DNA of 64,000 bases from Gnetum montanum (GCA_015680685.1 MNCI01007874.1:169366-233365); one strand, 5' to 3'. Positions 1-12,270 are shown, numbered from the stretch's first letter. Program-made: numbers and translations. The notes: generated from the letters alone by a model not told the origin.

Positions 1-444
1 CCTTGACTCTCCTAGTTAAGTGCATTCAGTATGACCGCTTCGAGCACGTGTGTAATGCTTGGTAACCCAGTAACGAATAGCGTTTGGTAATCCCAGTAGT
101 GTTACACTGGTTCAAGGTGTGTGCGACAAGTGGGAATAGATACTAGTGCTAGGACAATTAGAACTTAGTTAACAAATAGTTAATATAAGTTAGTCACTTA
201 GTCTCTTCACCCTCTCCCTATTAGCGTAAGCCATTAAAACAATAAAAGACATGAAAATCACATACCTCAAACTTACTTAACCATACAACCGTCAAAATAC
301 AAGTAAGTTTGGGAGGACAACGATTGATTAACCTTAAGTGTTCCATTAAGTCGCGTAAGCACTTAGTCCTTGGAGTTTGACCAGATCGCGCGTGAGATGC
401 TCGTATTTGTATGGTTGAGTGTAGGGATATCTCGCCACTCATCA
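1..444 (+). repeat. Element A 5' LTR, truncated by window edge
   Basis: These 444 bases align without a net length difference to 6118-6561, the end of the 3' LTR, with scattered substitutions. The copy ends in CTCATCA, which pairs with the TGATGAG that starts the 3' LTR. Only the end of R and U5 is present; the promoter part lies before the window. Confidence 0.92.
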
Positions 445-445
445 T

Positions 446-463
446 TGGCATCGTTGCCGAGGA
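446..463 (+). other. Primer-binding site of element A (tRNA-Asp type)
   Basis: One base after the LTR, TGGCATCGTTGCCGAGGA matches the complement of the 3' end of plant tRNA-Asp(GTC), TGGCGCCGTTGCCGGGGA, at 16 of 18 positions. Element C has the perfect form at the same place. This is where minus-strand DNA synthesis would have been primed. Confidence 0.85.
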
Positions 464-590
464 CTTAGTTGTTTGTGCACTACATAGAACATAGGAAATC
501 ATCCACATCGTTGGGAAGCTAGAATGAACCCTTAGGGTTAATCAAGAAAAAAATAAGATAACAGTAAATAGCACACTGAATAAGACAAAA

Positions 591-2910
591 ATGTCTTCTT
601 CTTCGCACAAAAGCACTTCACCGCCTAGGAACAACACTAGAGACAGTCGGCGGTACAACATAGGTAACCCAGATCCGCCAGTTCCTCAACAATTCCGTGT
701 GGTATATGTTCATCACGATGAGTATGTACCTGACTTTACCTTTGTTCTCCATCAAGATGAACAACTACGTTGGAGAGACTTGGAGGGTAACATAGTGTTG
801 CCTCTAGACCGAATAGTCCCCAACATGCTCCTTCATGCTCTCGCACAAATAGACATGTCACAGTTATACGTAGAGTATGTTGCATGTGGTTTTGACACAA
901 GGGATTACCAACCCATAGAAGTGCAACATCAAAGGAACTTGAGACAGGAGAGCTACCACACATCGTTGAAGGGCAAAGGCCTCTGTAATGCTTCACCTAT
1001 CATAAGCGAAATTAAGGGTGGTGAACCTATTTCAATAGGTTCCCCACAAAACGATGTTCCCCCTCCTAACGATGGTGAGGAGGTGGTGTATTATAACCTT
1101 CACTCCACGATTCACAATCTTGGTTTTGATCCCCACGAACACCAAGTATTCAATGAGGGAACACGAACACATGATAAGGACGAGCATTCTGATCATCATC
1201 ACAAGCAAGGCTGGGAACAACGAAGATAAGGTAGAAAACATCATCATGGTGATGGTTCTCCTTCTTTCTCCCCTTCATCATCACATTCACCCTCTCCTTT
1301 AGTATTAGGATGCAGTCACAAGGAACCTAACCATGAGGATAAGGGTAAACAGAGTGAGAAACCCTGATGAGAGAGTCGAGAGTGAGGAAGAGGGCACTCG
1401 AAAGAGACAAGGCATGGAAGAAGGAAAAGTAGATAACCATGTAGACATCATAGACTCTATGAAAGAAATGACCATGAAGAACCCCTACTTGCAACCTGAA
1501 GCATGTTAGACATCATGGAGGCCATTAGAATTCCTACAAGGCACCAAAAAGATAGTAGGATTAAGAGATTGGATATGAATAACATCCCACGATTTGAAGG
1601 GGGGATATAACACTGATCCTCAGAACCACTTACAAGAATTTCACAATGCATGTGCCTTGCAAAACATTGAGAATGAGTGGAAAAATTAGATTTCTTCCCA
1701 AGGACACTAGTAAAGGAAGCGAAAAGCTAGTACTGGTCCTTACAACCAAAAACCATTAGGAGGTGGAGTACGATGCTAGAACTATTTAATGATAAGTATC
1801 AAATGTACTCCCGAGTGTCCAACTTGTGAAAGAAAATGCAAGGATGGAAGAAGGGAACTCATGAATCCTTGGATGTTTCCATGGGCCGTTATTATGCATT
1901 GTTACATCGTTGCCCAGGCCATGGTTATTCGCAATAGGATCAACTATGCCATCTCGTAGATGGACTTAGGCATGAAACCAGGAGAACCCTTGGAACATAT
2001 GCTCAAGGAATATTATCAGAGCTTAGGTCCCATTAGATCCATAGATTGTTGGAGCAAGTAGCTAAGGAAGAATGAGAGCTACATAAGAGAAAAAGTGCAG
2101 AAGAGTACAACTGTGATCCTTCCCTCTGAAAAAGGGGAGTGAGATTATGTGAGGAGGAGGAAGAGTCACCACTCGAAGAGCTGGTGCATAGGAAAACCTT
2201 GCCACTCCAAAAATTAACAACAGAAGTGTTGGCAAAGGTAGACCAAATGTGGGACTCCTTAGATAGTAGATTTGAAACCGTTCTCAAAATCATAGAGCAG
2301 TCTAAGGAGCGAGGTAGTGACTATGATAAGAAGACGAAAAGGGATTTGGACCATGCACGTAACAAAGGTAAGGGTAAAATAGCTATCACTGAAGGGGTTG
2401 TGGGTTCGGATACAGATAATGACACCAGTATGACCATCCTAAGGGATGTTGCCTAGTAATCTCACATCTGCAAGAGTGTGGGGTGTATGCACTTAACCCA
2501 TGACTTAACAAACAGCAAGCACCCCGATGGTTACCTTATTCCCAAGGTAACTCGAGGCAGTTCCACCAACCATTAACGTATTATCCAAGTCAAAATTGAA
2601 GGCAACCTATTGAGCAACACTACCAATGGTAATACCCACAGTCATGGGGGATGCCACCACCTAGGCAACAATTCCCTTACCGGTAACAAGATCCATATGG
2701 CTACTACGTGTAGCAACCAATCTCTCCACCTGACTCTATTGATCATGTGACACCACGATGTCACTACCAAGCTCAGGAGTATTATAGGACTCCCTCTCCT
2801 AGGAGAGACACACCATATACATACCATCCTCCAAACCCATCTGCAACTCTCACACCGATAGCTCCATTACCACCTGCTCCAGCAATGCAAGGGGAACCCC
2901 CCACTTAACT
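591..2910 (+). pseudogene. gag: Element A gag pseudogene
   Basis: The structural protein gene of element A. An ATG at 591 opens 212 codons ending at 1229; the product is basic at its start and carries HQDEQLRWRDLEGNIVLP, which recurs in B, C and E. Matching protein continues in other frames: a capsid-like stretch (IPRFEGG, then QNH) near 1560-1800 and a charged segment at 2139-2456 that is in frame again. A proline- and glutamine-rich tail follows at 2520-2910. It contains one AGTCATGGGGG copy at 2640-2650, which in C reads as Gln-Ser-Trp-Gly. Many stops and frameshifts make it non-functional. Confidence 0.8.
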
Positions 2911-3099
2911 GCAGCAATGCAATGCTACGAGAGCTATGAACCTTCAACCTACTACTGGTTCTAACAACCGTACAAAGAGAAGACCTTTTCTTAGAACCAA
3001 CAGTCCAAACAAGCTTTTACAACCACAAGTGGTTGAGCCTCCGAACGCTCCTCCATCAAATAAGGCTTCAAAGCTCCCTTCAAACCAAAAATAGAGCTC

Positions 3100-3877
3100 A
3101 ACGCACATGGTTATGTTAACACATACCATCACTAACTAGATTACAAAGGGCCACCTTCCTAGGAAATTATCTGATCCTGGCAGTCTTCTAATCTATCTCC
3201 AAGTCACTGGGAATGAACCATGTAAGGCTCTTCTAGGCTCAGGTTTTGAAGTCAACCTAATATCACAAGAGATGTATAAAGCCTAGAACCTACCCCCACT
3301 AAAGAAGAGCAACATTCGCTTAGAGCTGGCAAACTAGTCCATCACTGTTCCCTTGGGACTAGTGGAGGACATCGTTACCACTGTGTGTGGTTGGTCATAC
3401 CTAGCTGATTTCTTGGTGATACAAGTAACAATGACAAAGGGTACTTCCCAATAATAATGGGAAGGGCATGGCTAAGTACCATAAATGCATGCCTAGGAAT
3501 TTGCGATCTTTCCCTGGAGATATCTAAGGAAAACACTTTTGGGAAATCGAGAAGAAGAAAGTTCCATGCATCACATACAGTGATACAGGGTGTGATGACA
3601 TGCATGTTCAGCATTGCTTGCATGCAACCAGTGTGTCCAAGAAATTAACATACACAAGTGCCTCTATGTAGCAACCACACAACAAGAAGACACCTAGTGG
3701 TTGATAGCTAATCAAAATAGCAACTTACCAACATGCATGGAACTAACTGAGGGGATAACTTACACTCACGTCAAAAGCATAGATACACTGGAGCAAGAGT
3801 GTCACCAACTTCCAACCCTTAACTTGAAAACATCAATTGGAAGAAGTTGGACACTTCTAAAAAATTCAAACAAGTGC
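3100..3877 (+). pseudogene. Element A protease remnant ending at the pol-deletion junction
   Basis: The segment is homologous to the C protease region and includes a leader resembling HLPRKLSDPGS. The active-site stretch reads ALLGSGFEVNLIS, where the E copy keeps DLGSGVNLIS, so the catalytic Asp is replaced by Gly here. Downstream, GRAWLSTINACLGI and LSLEISKEN match C and B. At 3822-3877 the sequence shifts frame relative to C and then stops matching pol. The next bases correspond to the region after the C integrase. Non-functional. Confidence 0.78.
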
Positions 3878-5783
3878 TTGGATCTCTCCCTTTCAATTCA
3901 GTCATGGGGGAGATGGCCACCTATGCTAATCAATCAAGGCCCTCAGTCCCCTTTTAAGTTCTTATTTTACACATTTTTGTTTTAAAAATTTCCTTAAATT
4001 TTCTTGTTTTTATTTTGCAACATTGTTTATACTCTTTTATTTCTTTGTATGTTTGTTTGTTAAGGTTTGTCACCTAATCAGTGCTCCTAATGGTGGTATG
4101 AACTATATTCCATTGGTTTTTACCTTTGAGTTATGATGTTGATGCTAAGGTATGGTTCTTTTGATATAATAGGTAATAAGTCCACATCATCCATGCATCC
4201 ATGAATTTATATGGTCTCTCTTAGCTTGAAATTGTACAGTCCCCTTACTTAAATAATAAGAATTATCAACGAATCGGTGACTGAGCATTTCTCAAACTAA
4301 GGAACGACTCAAGGACTAAAAAGGGTGTGGCTTCAAGGGAACTTGATGCATTTGTGTTGGCCATTCTCTTGGGTGCTTGAATGTTTTATTCTTGGATTTT
4401 CCTTACCATTCCGACGTTGCTCCATTATTGGGAAGTTGAGCTAATAAAAATAATAAGTCTTTGCATGGTGTGGTTCTCACGCAAAATAAAAAAAAATAGT
4501 AAGAATTCAAAGAACACCCCTTAGAAAAAATAATCATTTGGGCTACAAGCACTGGTTATGGAATTGAATAAACATGTTCCCTCTAACTAAGGCCCTTCTC
4601 ACTTTCTACTTTCTCTTTTTTTGTTTTGTTGGAATGGTGGTGACTCTTTGGTGGAAGCATTCTTGTTACTTCAAGTAGATGGATTGGCCAAATATATTAA
4701 TGCGAAGCCACTGGATGTGGTTTTTTTGAGGCTAGATTTAGAATGAGATCTACTAAGTCACATTAACCATTAATACACAAGGGGCTGTACATCACCTTGT
4801 TCTTGAGACTCCATTCTATTCTCTCCTTCCCATCCTTCTTTCTCCATTTTTCACCTCATTGTTGGTTGTATCAATAGTCCATATTTTGGTTGATGCATTG
4901 TTTTCTTTTTGGTAAACTCTTGTGGTTAAGAATTTAACTCTTGCTTCCAAATGACATTTCTAGAGCCTACAAACTCTTTGAATGTGGGTTTTCAGGGCAT
5001 TAAGGGCATGATCCTGCTTTGGAGAGGACCCACTGGCACTTCTATTTGGTGCATCTGTTAATTTCTTTCCCTTAAACATTTCCACAATCACCATTTATTT
5101 TGTTCATCTCCATCTTTGACATCCATTTTATTGGTGTTGCCATTGTTTATTTTTCTCCATCTTTCTTATTCCTACCTTTTTTCATTCTCTTACTACCAAA
5201 GGTTCACTCTCAGTCATGGGGGTCCTGGTCCAATTTTTTCGATTTTCTCTTAACCCCTACACCTTGGGTTGTCACCAGTATTATATCTCCAGATCTGCAT
5301 TAGCCATATCACAACTCAGCCAATGGTCATTACACTAAGGCAAGGTATTAACTACATTGTGATTCATTTACCCTTGCTAATATAAGACTATGTTGTGTGT
5401 GCATATGGCAATCATACAACAACGGATTGGATCTAGAGGAAACACTTGGAATGGACTAGTGCTAAAGTAGTTATGCAAGGAACGAGATTGATGATGTACT
5501 TATAGATGGACAATGAGAGGGGCAATCTTGGCATCAGTAGCAATAGACTTCTTCTTTTCTCTCTCTCTTCTCTCTTCTCTCTCAGCTGCCAAATAAGGCT
5601 GGATGTCAAATGTGTATAGTGTTCACTTTTGTTGTCATGAACACTAATTTGTCATGTATTGTAATGATGATTCGTTCACATGTCACCCCATTCACCATTA
5701 GTATCATTCAAGTCAATAATTCCATACCTTCCCAATATTTTGTAAGGAACTTGAGGATGAGTTTTCATTCAGTCATGGGGGTA
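3878..5783 (+). other. Element A 3' non-coding internal region
   Basis: About 1.9 kb between the deletion junction and the 3' LTR, without a long ORF. It is closely similar to C 39884-41585 and, reversed, to E 56581-58490. It carries AGTCATGGGGG at 3900-3910 and 5212-5222 and a pyrimidine-rich stretch at about 5547-5583. This is where plant Athila elements can carry an env-like ORF, but none is visible. Its retention in elements that lost pol suggests a cis-acting role, which is inference. Confidence 0.7.
5771..5783 (+). promoter_or_regulatory. Polypurine tract of element A
   Basis: AGTCATGGGGGTA directly precedes the LTR start TGATGAG. The G-run is the likely plus-strand primer, by analogy with LTR retrotransposons generally. 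The same word occurs three more times inside A. Confidence 0.75.
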
Positions 5784-6561
5784 TGATGAGCCACGATATC
5801 ACATACACGATATCGCAGTCCATTGCCAGTTCTATAAATAAGAGGTGGCTTTTCCTTATTTCTCTATCTAGATCTAGACCCTTAGCCAAACTCTAGCAGT
5901 TTTACCATTCCAGAGTTAGAATAATTTCCATGTGCTTGCAATAGGAGTCTTTAAGTGAACGGATCTTTATTCGAGAAAATTGTACCTAAGCACACATTTG
6001 TGTATGAAAATAAAGATGAACTTTCTGATAAACCTTGCAACATATGGACTAAGCTAAATATGATTTAATTATTGTTAAATGTTTAAATGCTTTCCTAGAT
6101 AATTAATCTCTGTCAACCCTTGACTCTCCTAGTTAAGTGCATTCAGTACGACCGCTTCGAGCACTTGTGTAACACTTGGTAACCCAGTAACGAATAGCAT
6201 TTGGTAATCCCAGTAGCGTTACACTGGTTCAAGGTGTGTGAGGTAAGTGAGAATAGATACTGGTGCTAGGACAATTAGAACTTATTTAGTGAATAGTTAA
6301 TATAAGATAGTCACTTAGTCTTTTCACCCTCTCCCTATTAGCATAAGCCATTAAAACAATAAAAGACATGAAAATCACATACCTCAAACTTACTTAACCA
6401 TACAACTGTGACAATACAAGTAAGTTTGGGAGGACAACGATTGATTAACCTTAAGTGTTTCATTAAGGCACGTAAGCACTTAGTCCTTGGAGTTCGATTG
6501 GATCATTTGTGAGACGCTCGTATTCATATGGTTGAGTGTAGGGGTACCTCGCCACTCATCA
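5784..6561 (+). repeat. Element A 3' LTR
   Basis: A complete 778-bp LTR with the perfect 7-bp terminal inverted repeat TGATGAG/CTCATCA. U3 starts with two GATATC palindromes (about 5798-5820). A TATA box, TATAAATA, lies at 5833-5840 and an AATAAA signal at 6009-6014. The flank after 6561 is unrelated sequence. Confidence 0.93.
5833..5840 (+). promoter_or_regulatory. TATA box in element A 3' LTR
   Basis: TATAAATA followed by AGAGG, about 50 bp into the LTR. It is conserved in position in both LTRs of C and, reversed, in both LTRs of E. Confidence 0.7.
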
Positions 6562-7182
6562 ATTTCCTTATAATAGGCTCTCAATACATGCTTTGAACAG
6601 CATCCCATAACCTATGGATAAATGGCCTTCTCATTGCTCTTTCTCCAAGAACCATCTTATATTTCACACTCAAACACCTCACTTGATTTCTCCAGTTAAG
6701 CCTTAATTGAGAAATGATAAGCAATTCACATCTCTTTTTATAGTGTAAAGAAAGTTTGAAATTCCCACCAATTTCACTAACTAACTTTGCCAAAATTAAT
6801 TATCTTTCCATCATTATATAGTAGGCCAATTTGAATTCCACTATTTGCTTGTTAAAATTAATTCACCACTAAGTAGTTATCTAACAATCACTTCCACTAC
6901 ACTCATCACAAGTAATGATTACTTAGGATAATATAAATTTAATAATTAAACTAACACTTTAAATTAAATATTTTTAAACTAATACTTTAACATACATGTT
7001 TCTTTGAAAAAAACATGATATATACTCACTTAAGAATACGTATAAGATATATATGTTATGGTTAAATATGACATAAGTCTATACTATTTGTTAAATATGT
7101 TACTACTAATCATATATATATTAAATTCTATATATAAAAGTTTATTATTTACTACTATGTATATTAAATATTATATAGTTTT

Positions 7183-7214
<32 letters not shown>

Positions 7215-7329
7215 TACTCTATATACATATATTAATTTATAAATATAGATTTAAGTTTTGGGTGATTGTACAAAATAACATTTTATATGGAAACTACAAT
7301 TCTATCCCATCAAGTGTTGATAACTTGTA
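6562..7329. other. AT-rich spacer with no supported gene
   Basis: This stretch lies between element A and the Tat-like element. It is AT-rich and holds one dinucleotide repeat (7182-7214). A short open stretch on the minus strand (6581-6793) has no recognisable family and may be a fragment of an older element. I see no RNA gene. Confidence 0.5.
7182..7214. repeat. (AC)n(AT)n microsatellite
   Basis: A compound dinucleotide run: an alternating AC block followed by an alternating AT block. Confidence 0.9.
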
Positions 7330-8573
7330 AGTATCTCTGGATAATGTATCCTTGATCTGAAATGGACCAATCCATATTGTTGAAAACTTGTTGACTTCTT
7401 CATATTCCATAATAATACCAAGTCACCAACTTTAAAAGTTCTCTTCAAAGTCTTTCTATCAAACCATCTTTTGACTTAAGCATTTTTTTAATAAAATATC
7501 CTTAGCTCCGTCCATTTCAATTTTTCTTTTGATGAGTAAGATCATGAAACATTTATCTCTATCAGTTTTCTCACTATACTTTTGTACAAATTTGAGGCTG
7601 AACTTATCATCTTGCTCGTAATTGTTATGAGAAAACCATAGACTAAGTTATAAGTTGATGTTCCACTAGCCTTCTTAAGTTTGATATAGTTGATTCATAA
7701 TGCAGATTACAATTAATCAATCCAATCTCCTGGATTTTCATCCATCGACTTCTTAATGTAGGAAATAAGCTTTTTATTTGTAGATTTAGCTAAGCCATTT
7801 CCTTGAGGATAATAATTTAAAGAAGAAAATAGAAAGATGGATTTTTCTTATGTCCATGTTATAAATTCTTTAGATTAAAAAGTAGGTTCATTATCAAATA
7901 CCAACACTTGAAGTAGATCAAAACAACTTAGAATCTTATCTTTCAAGAACTTAATCATGTTTGATGCTAAACTTTTTCTTAGAGCCTTTACTTTAGACCA
8001 TTTAGCAAAGTAATTGATAGCTATGAAAATAAACTTATGTCTTGCTCCCAATGGAGTAATTGTACAAATAAAATCTAAGCTCCTTTGCTAAAATGGTCTA
8101 TCTGTAATTATCAATTTTAAAGGAGCTCTAGCCTTTTTGATCTTTGGTCCCTGAATTTGACATTTGTAACATCTTTGAATTTTTGAACTAATATCTTGGT
8201 ACATACTAGGCCAATAAAAATCATAATGAACTATATGATTTATGGTAGACTTAGGAGATTCATAGAACAAATTAGAATGATCATGGAATTGTTCTAAGAT
8301 AGGACCAATTTGATCATTGTGAACACATTTCAACAAAATCCCTCTAAAATCCTTTCTATATAAAATTCCATGTTTAACTACAAATTTATTTTCCTTTTTA
8401 AAGAAAGCTCTATTCTTACTTGTAGTTAGGTTATTTGGAACCTTACGTGTATCAATAAATTCTAGAATTTCATCATACCAATTCCCTTTGTAAGTCTTAA
8501 GTGCACATACTTCATCTTCTCTTGCCATTAACTTAGCTAATCCCATTTCTTTAATAGTTTTGCATATTGCCAA
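7330..8573 (-). pseudogene. Integrase remnant of the Tat-like element
   Basis: The longest open part (8573 down to 8088, 161 codons) carries the N-terminal zinc-binding region of a retroviral-type integrase: a His-rich FHDHSN segment, then YWPSMYQDI and CYKCQ, followed by a basic stretch. The catalytic core follows at lower coordinates in broken frames, including a match to the AKSTNK region also seen near 20160. Such enzymes insert the cDNA into the genome. Non-functional. Confidence 0.8.
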
Positions 8574-8599
8574 TGAAAATCTAAAACTTTGAAGCTTTA

Positions 8600-9960
8600 T
8601 TAGCCACTTCCCTCTTTTCCATCTAATTTAATTTTGGGCTAAAAATTGTTTGACTGCAAGCTCTATTAGCATAATAAAAACTAATGAGCTTTCCAAATAA
8701 TATTTGAAATGTTGAAGTGCCTTAATAACTGCAAATATGTTTCTGTAAGTCTGAATAATTTAGCTTTGAACCTTTCAACTGATACCCAAAAAATCCAATT
8801 AGTTCATCTTGACCTTTATCTTTTTTGAGTCAAAATAGCAACAATTGAATCATTTGAAGCAAAAGCATATAGCCAGAAGTCTTCCTTTAATTTTGGCTTT
8901 ACCAAGTATGGAGCTTCTTGGATATCTTTTTTGATTTCTACTAAGGCTTTCTTTGATTCTAATGTTTTCTCTACTAGGACATCCTTTTTTAGCATATGCA
9001 TCAAATATTTAGTAATTTAGTAAATCTGGGTATACATTTCTTCACAAAATTTATCTTTCCAAAGAGAGATCTAAGAGACTTTTTACTTGTCGGATGTTCA
9101 ATGTTCTATACTATGTGAATTTGAGAATTATCTATAGTAATTCCTTCTTGATAGATTACATGACCTAGTAAACTTCTTGATTTAACCCCAAAGATACATT
9201 TCTTAGAATTTAATGAAATACTATACCCATGACATTTGTCAAAAACTAGTTGGAGATGACCAATATGGTCTTCCTTTCTTTTTGAAAAGATAGTGATATC
9301 ATCTAAATAAACCACACCTCATCTTTTAAATCCTTAGAGGCTAAATCCACTGCTCTTTGAAAAATAGCTCCAATGTTTGACAATCCAAATGGCATTCTTT
9401 TATAAGAAAAAGTTCTCCACTTGGTAATAAATGCCATTGTATATTTTTCACCCTTATCTACCATGATCTAATTATAGCCTAAAAATTTTCTAAGAAGGAA
9501 TATACCTGACAACCTGATACTTTAATCAACATCTCATCAATTCTAGGAAGTGGATATTTATCTTTTTCTAAGGCTCATTTAGATTTCTAAAATCCATACA
9601 AAGTTTAATATCGTCATTCTTCTTTCTTATTAGTACAATGTCAGCAAGCCATGTTAAATATCAAACCAGATATATGACTTGAGTTTGTAATAACTTATTA
9701 ATCTTAGCTTTCATAGCCAGTTCAAATGATGGATTGAACTTGCTTTGCTTTTATTTAACTACCTTAAAACTGCCTATCAAAGAAATCTTATGTGTTATCA
9801 CATCTAGTCTAAAAGTTTTAAGATCATCATAAGACCAAGCAAAATTTTCAAAATTATTTTTCAAGAGTAATAGTAAATTTTTCTTGAAAACTAAATCTTT
9901 TCCCTTTATGACATTTAACATCTTTGGTATCTCTATGGATTCAAGATTCACTACTTCATA
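8600..9960 (-). pseudogene. Reverse transcriptase and RNase H remnant of the Tat-like element
   Basis: RT signature VYLDDITIFSK is encoded at about 9283-9315, followed by HLQLVFDKC and LLGHVIYQEGITID. Upstream RT blocks appear in broken frames (FSYKRMPFGLSN near 9380-9430). The connection/RNase H start (KLKEDFWLYAFASNDS) is at 8816-9004. The catalytic YxDD pair is intact in this copy, but the surrounding frame is interrupted many times. Confidence 0.8.
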
Positions 9961-10189
9961 TGCTTGATCATCTACATTCTGTATTTCTTTTTTTGATAAT
10001 CAATCACCCTTTTGGGAATGAAATTTATCTCAAACCTTGATACTATTTCAGGTATGATTTGACATTTGAATTCTTGTGCATTTCTCAAGAATCTAAGCAA
10101 TTGATCATCATCTTTGAATACTTGTAAATGCTTTATGTTATCTGGTAGTAATGGCTGATATTCTTTCTTAATCATTACACCTTAATGAC

Positions 10190-10612
10190 CTTCTATCCTT
10201 TTCACATCTAATGATGAAGCTACTTTTGCTAAACCATTTGCTAGATAGTTACGCTTCCTACCTATATGTTCTATTTGTAATGATGAAACTAACTTAACAT
10301 TTTACAAATAAGCTGTTTGTAAGGCCACAAAAATGATCTTTTGACTACACAATTACCTTTAACCTATTCACATGCCAATCTTGAATCTCCCTTTATGGTA
10401 ACTACCTTAACTCTTTTTTCTATTGCTATTTTAATTCCAATACACAAAGTTTCATATTCAACCTTATTATTAGTACCAAGGAAAGATAGGTGAATTTCCT
10501 TGAATATTTTTGGAAAATCATCTTTTACCAGAACTATTTCAACTCCTGCACCTTTCGAGTTATAAGAACCATCAAAGTATAGTTTCCATTTTCACCCATC
10601 TTGAAATTCTTC
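10190..10612 (-). pseudogene. Additional RNase H domain placed upstream of RT
   Basis: Minus-strand translation gives LYFDGSYNSKGAGVEIVL, then GTNNKVEYETL, IKGDSRLACE and, after a frame break, HIGRKRNYLANGLAKVASS. These are the ordered RNase H blocks with catalytic Asp, Glu and Asp in the first three; the last block has Asn where Asp is usual (LANGLA against the familiar LADGLA-type block). The domain sits between protease and RT, not in the usual slot after RT. A subset of plant gypsy polyproteins has a similar order; I know this from general familiarity and cannot check it here. Confidence 0.78.
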
Positions 10613-10752
10613 TTTTTCCAAGTTAGAAACTTCTTGAAGTGTTCAAATTCTAGTTTTAAAAGCTCTTATTTCAACAACTTTATTCTTTTCATTTCAAGTA
10701 ATGTTTTCTTTCATCAAAGGCTCATTGTATATGTATATTTGATTTGGCTTCC

Positions 10753-11211
10753 CTATCCAAGGTAGCCACATATGTGAGTAATCCGTTGATATATAAGACT
10801 ATGTGAGTCTAGTATATTTGCTACTTTAATAGTTACTGTACTTTTGATACGAGGTTTGGAAGTGATTTCTAATAGAACATTTGTTAATTGATCCATAATT
10901 TTTGTTCTACTCTTGTCCACTTGAATAATCTTTCTATTTGATTTTTCAAGAATCAAAATGAGTTTTGTTCACATAGACAATGACATAATAGTAGATATAG
11001 CTTCAAAATCAGCTAAGCAATTATGAAGATACTTGTCTTTTAACCTCATTGTCAAAAGAAAAGGAGGAGCTTCCTTGTCAGAAGTACAACCATAGCTAGT
11101 TTTTGTTTTCTCATCATTGTTTGACATATAGCTTAACTCTAAGTCTCCAACTCTCTTTTTATCTTTAATAAACTCTAAAGATTTTCTTTGTTGATCTCCT
11201 ATGTGTAACAA
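10753..11211 (-). pseudogene. Protease remnant of the Tat-like element
   Basis: PPFLLTMRLKDKYLHNCL precedes the active-site position, which reads ADFEAIS where a retropepsin has an Asp-Ser/Thr-Gly-Ala type motif, so the site is damaged. The C-terminal part (10956-10753) contains TIKVANILDSHSL and ends with ICGYLG, matching the usual end of this protease type. The RNase H domain follows. Confidence 0.68.
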
Positions 11212-11328
11212 TTGATAAATGCTAATATTGGCCCTAATATGTTTGAGATCTTCAATCGAATCATATTCTCTGTCTCCATAAAAGCTTGGTTTCTTTATTC
11301 ACTTATTGAAAGACTAATTTTTAGTACT

Positions 11329-12270
11329 TCATTCTACTTGATCTTCTTTACTTTTATTTCTTTCTTTTCTACTTGGTTCAAAAACCTTTCTCCTAGTAGA
11401 TGGATCAAAAATGACATTTGGAGGCCTAGAATTAGTTAATATTTCTTTCATTCTCAAATTATACCCATTTTCCTCATTATCGTTACACTTTTCATTTGAG
11501 GATATATCCTCTTTAGAACTTGGTAGAGAAGAGGTATCACTAGATCCATTGTTAGAAGATTTTCTTGCACAATGAAAACTAGATAGCTCATTATTGGATT
11601 CAATATCAAGGAAGTTAGACATAATAACATCACTTTCATCCTCATCTTCTACTAACTTAGTATCTTGATACTTATGTTTTCTATTTTCTTTTCCTCTTTG
11701 ATTTTAACTTTTGCAAAAGTTCTCTCTAGTTTCACTACTTTTTTGGACAAGTCTATCATTAACTGTCCTTTTTCAAATTCTTTGCTTTCTAACTCTTGCT
11801 TTGGCTTAATACGAGATGGCCCTAGTAATGCTTTAAGTTGAGAAAAGTCTTGCATTGGAATAATCATCTTCTCTTCTCTTTTTTGAGTTGTAATAATCTC
11901 TTCATTATTTAAGTTTAACTATTTTTCTAACTATATAGCTTCACTAAAGTATTCATTCAATGTTATCAAGTTTGGAGTTTTTCTTAACCAAATTGAAATA
12001 ATGGGGTTCACAACCTTAAGATAAGTATCTCTAAGCATTTCATATTAAAGATAATAAATAGTTGATAACTTTTTATATGTCTGATATCACAAGGTTATCT
12101 TAGCCTAGAATGCTCCTATAATTATAAATGGAATCAGTGTATTACTCAAAGAGTTGCAAGTGGTATGAAAGCCTTATTTTCTTTAAGAAAACAAAGATAA
12201 GAAAGAATCTATTCTAGATTAGGATATCTAAAAATAAATTCATCATGCCTTCATTCAACCTACTAATTTT
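11329..12270 (-). pseudogene. Gag-like remnant of the Tat-like element
   Basis: Charged, low-complexity reading frames (11867 down to 11652, 11622 down to 11329) rich in Glu, Lys and Ser lie immediately upstream of the protease. A short hydrophobic/aromatic stretch, ISIWLRKTPNLITLNEYF, near 11950-12020 could be the end of the capsid. I infer gag from position; no zinc knuckle is seen. Confidence 0.45.

Larger units (their letters stand above)
1..6561 (+). mobile_element. Element A: pol-deleted Athila-like Ty3/gypsy retrotransposon
   Basis: The element has a 5' LTR cut by the window edge (1-444), a primer-binding site, a decayed gag, a decayed protease, a 1.9-kb non-coding tail, a polypurine tract and a complete 3' LTR (5784-6561). 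RT, RNase H and integrase are missing: the sequence homologous to element C up to about C position 37020 joins directly at about 3877 to sequence homologous to C position 39884 onward. Element E has the same junction, so the loss predates both copies. The 5' target duplication lies outside the window. Calling it Athila-like rests on the tRNA-Asp primer site and on the RT and integrase of its relative C. High confidence for an LTR element; lineage is inference. Confidence 0.9.
7330..12270 (-). mobile_element. Decayed Tat-like Ty3/gypsy element with an extra RNase H
   Basis: On the minus strand, high to low coordinates, the order is gag-like segment, protease, RNase H-like domain, RT, second RNase H/connection region, then integrase. 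All parts contain stops and frameshifts. The family differs from A/B/C/E: the RT box is VYLDDITIFSK rather than VFMDD, and the protease is preceded by PPFLLTM. I could not identify its LTRs; 12270-12590 and 6562-7330 are candidate locations only. The related fragment at 19500-20760 has the same orientation. Assignment to the Tat group rests on the extra RNase H and is inference. Confidence 0.75.

Noticed and set aside
736-1302. Overlapping open frames on both strands across the gag N-terminus
   Set aside because: They are shadows of the Gag frame beginning at 591; the Gag frame alone is conserved in B, C and E.
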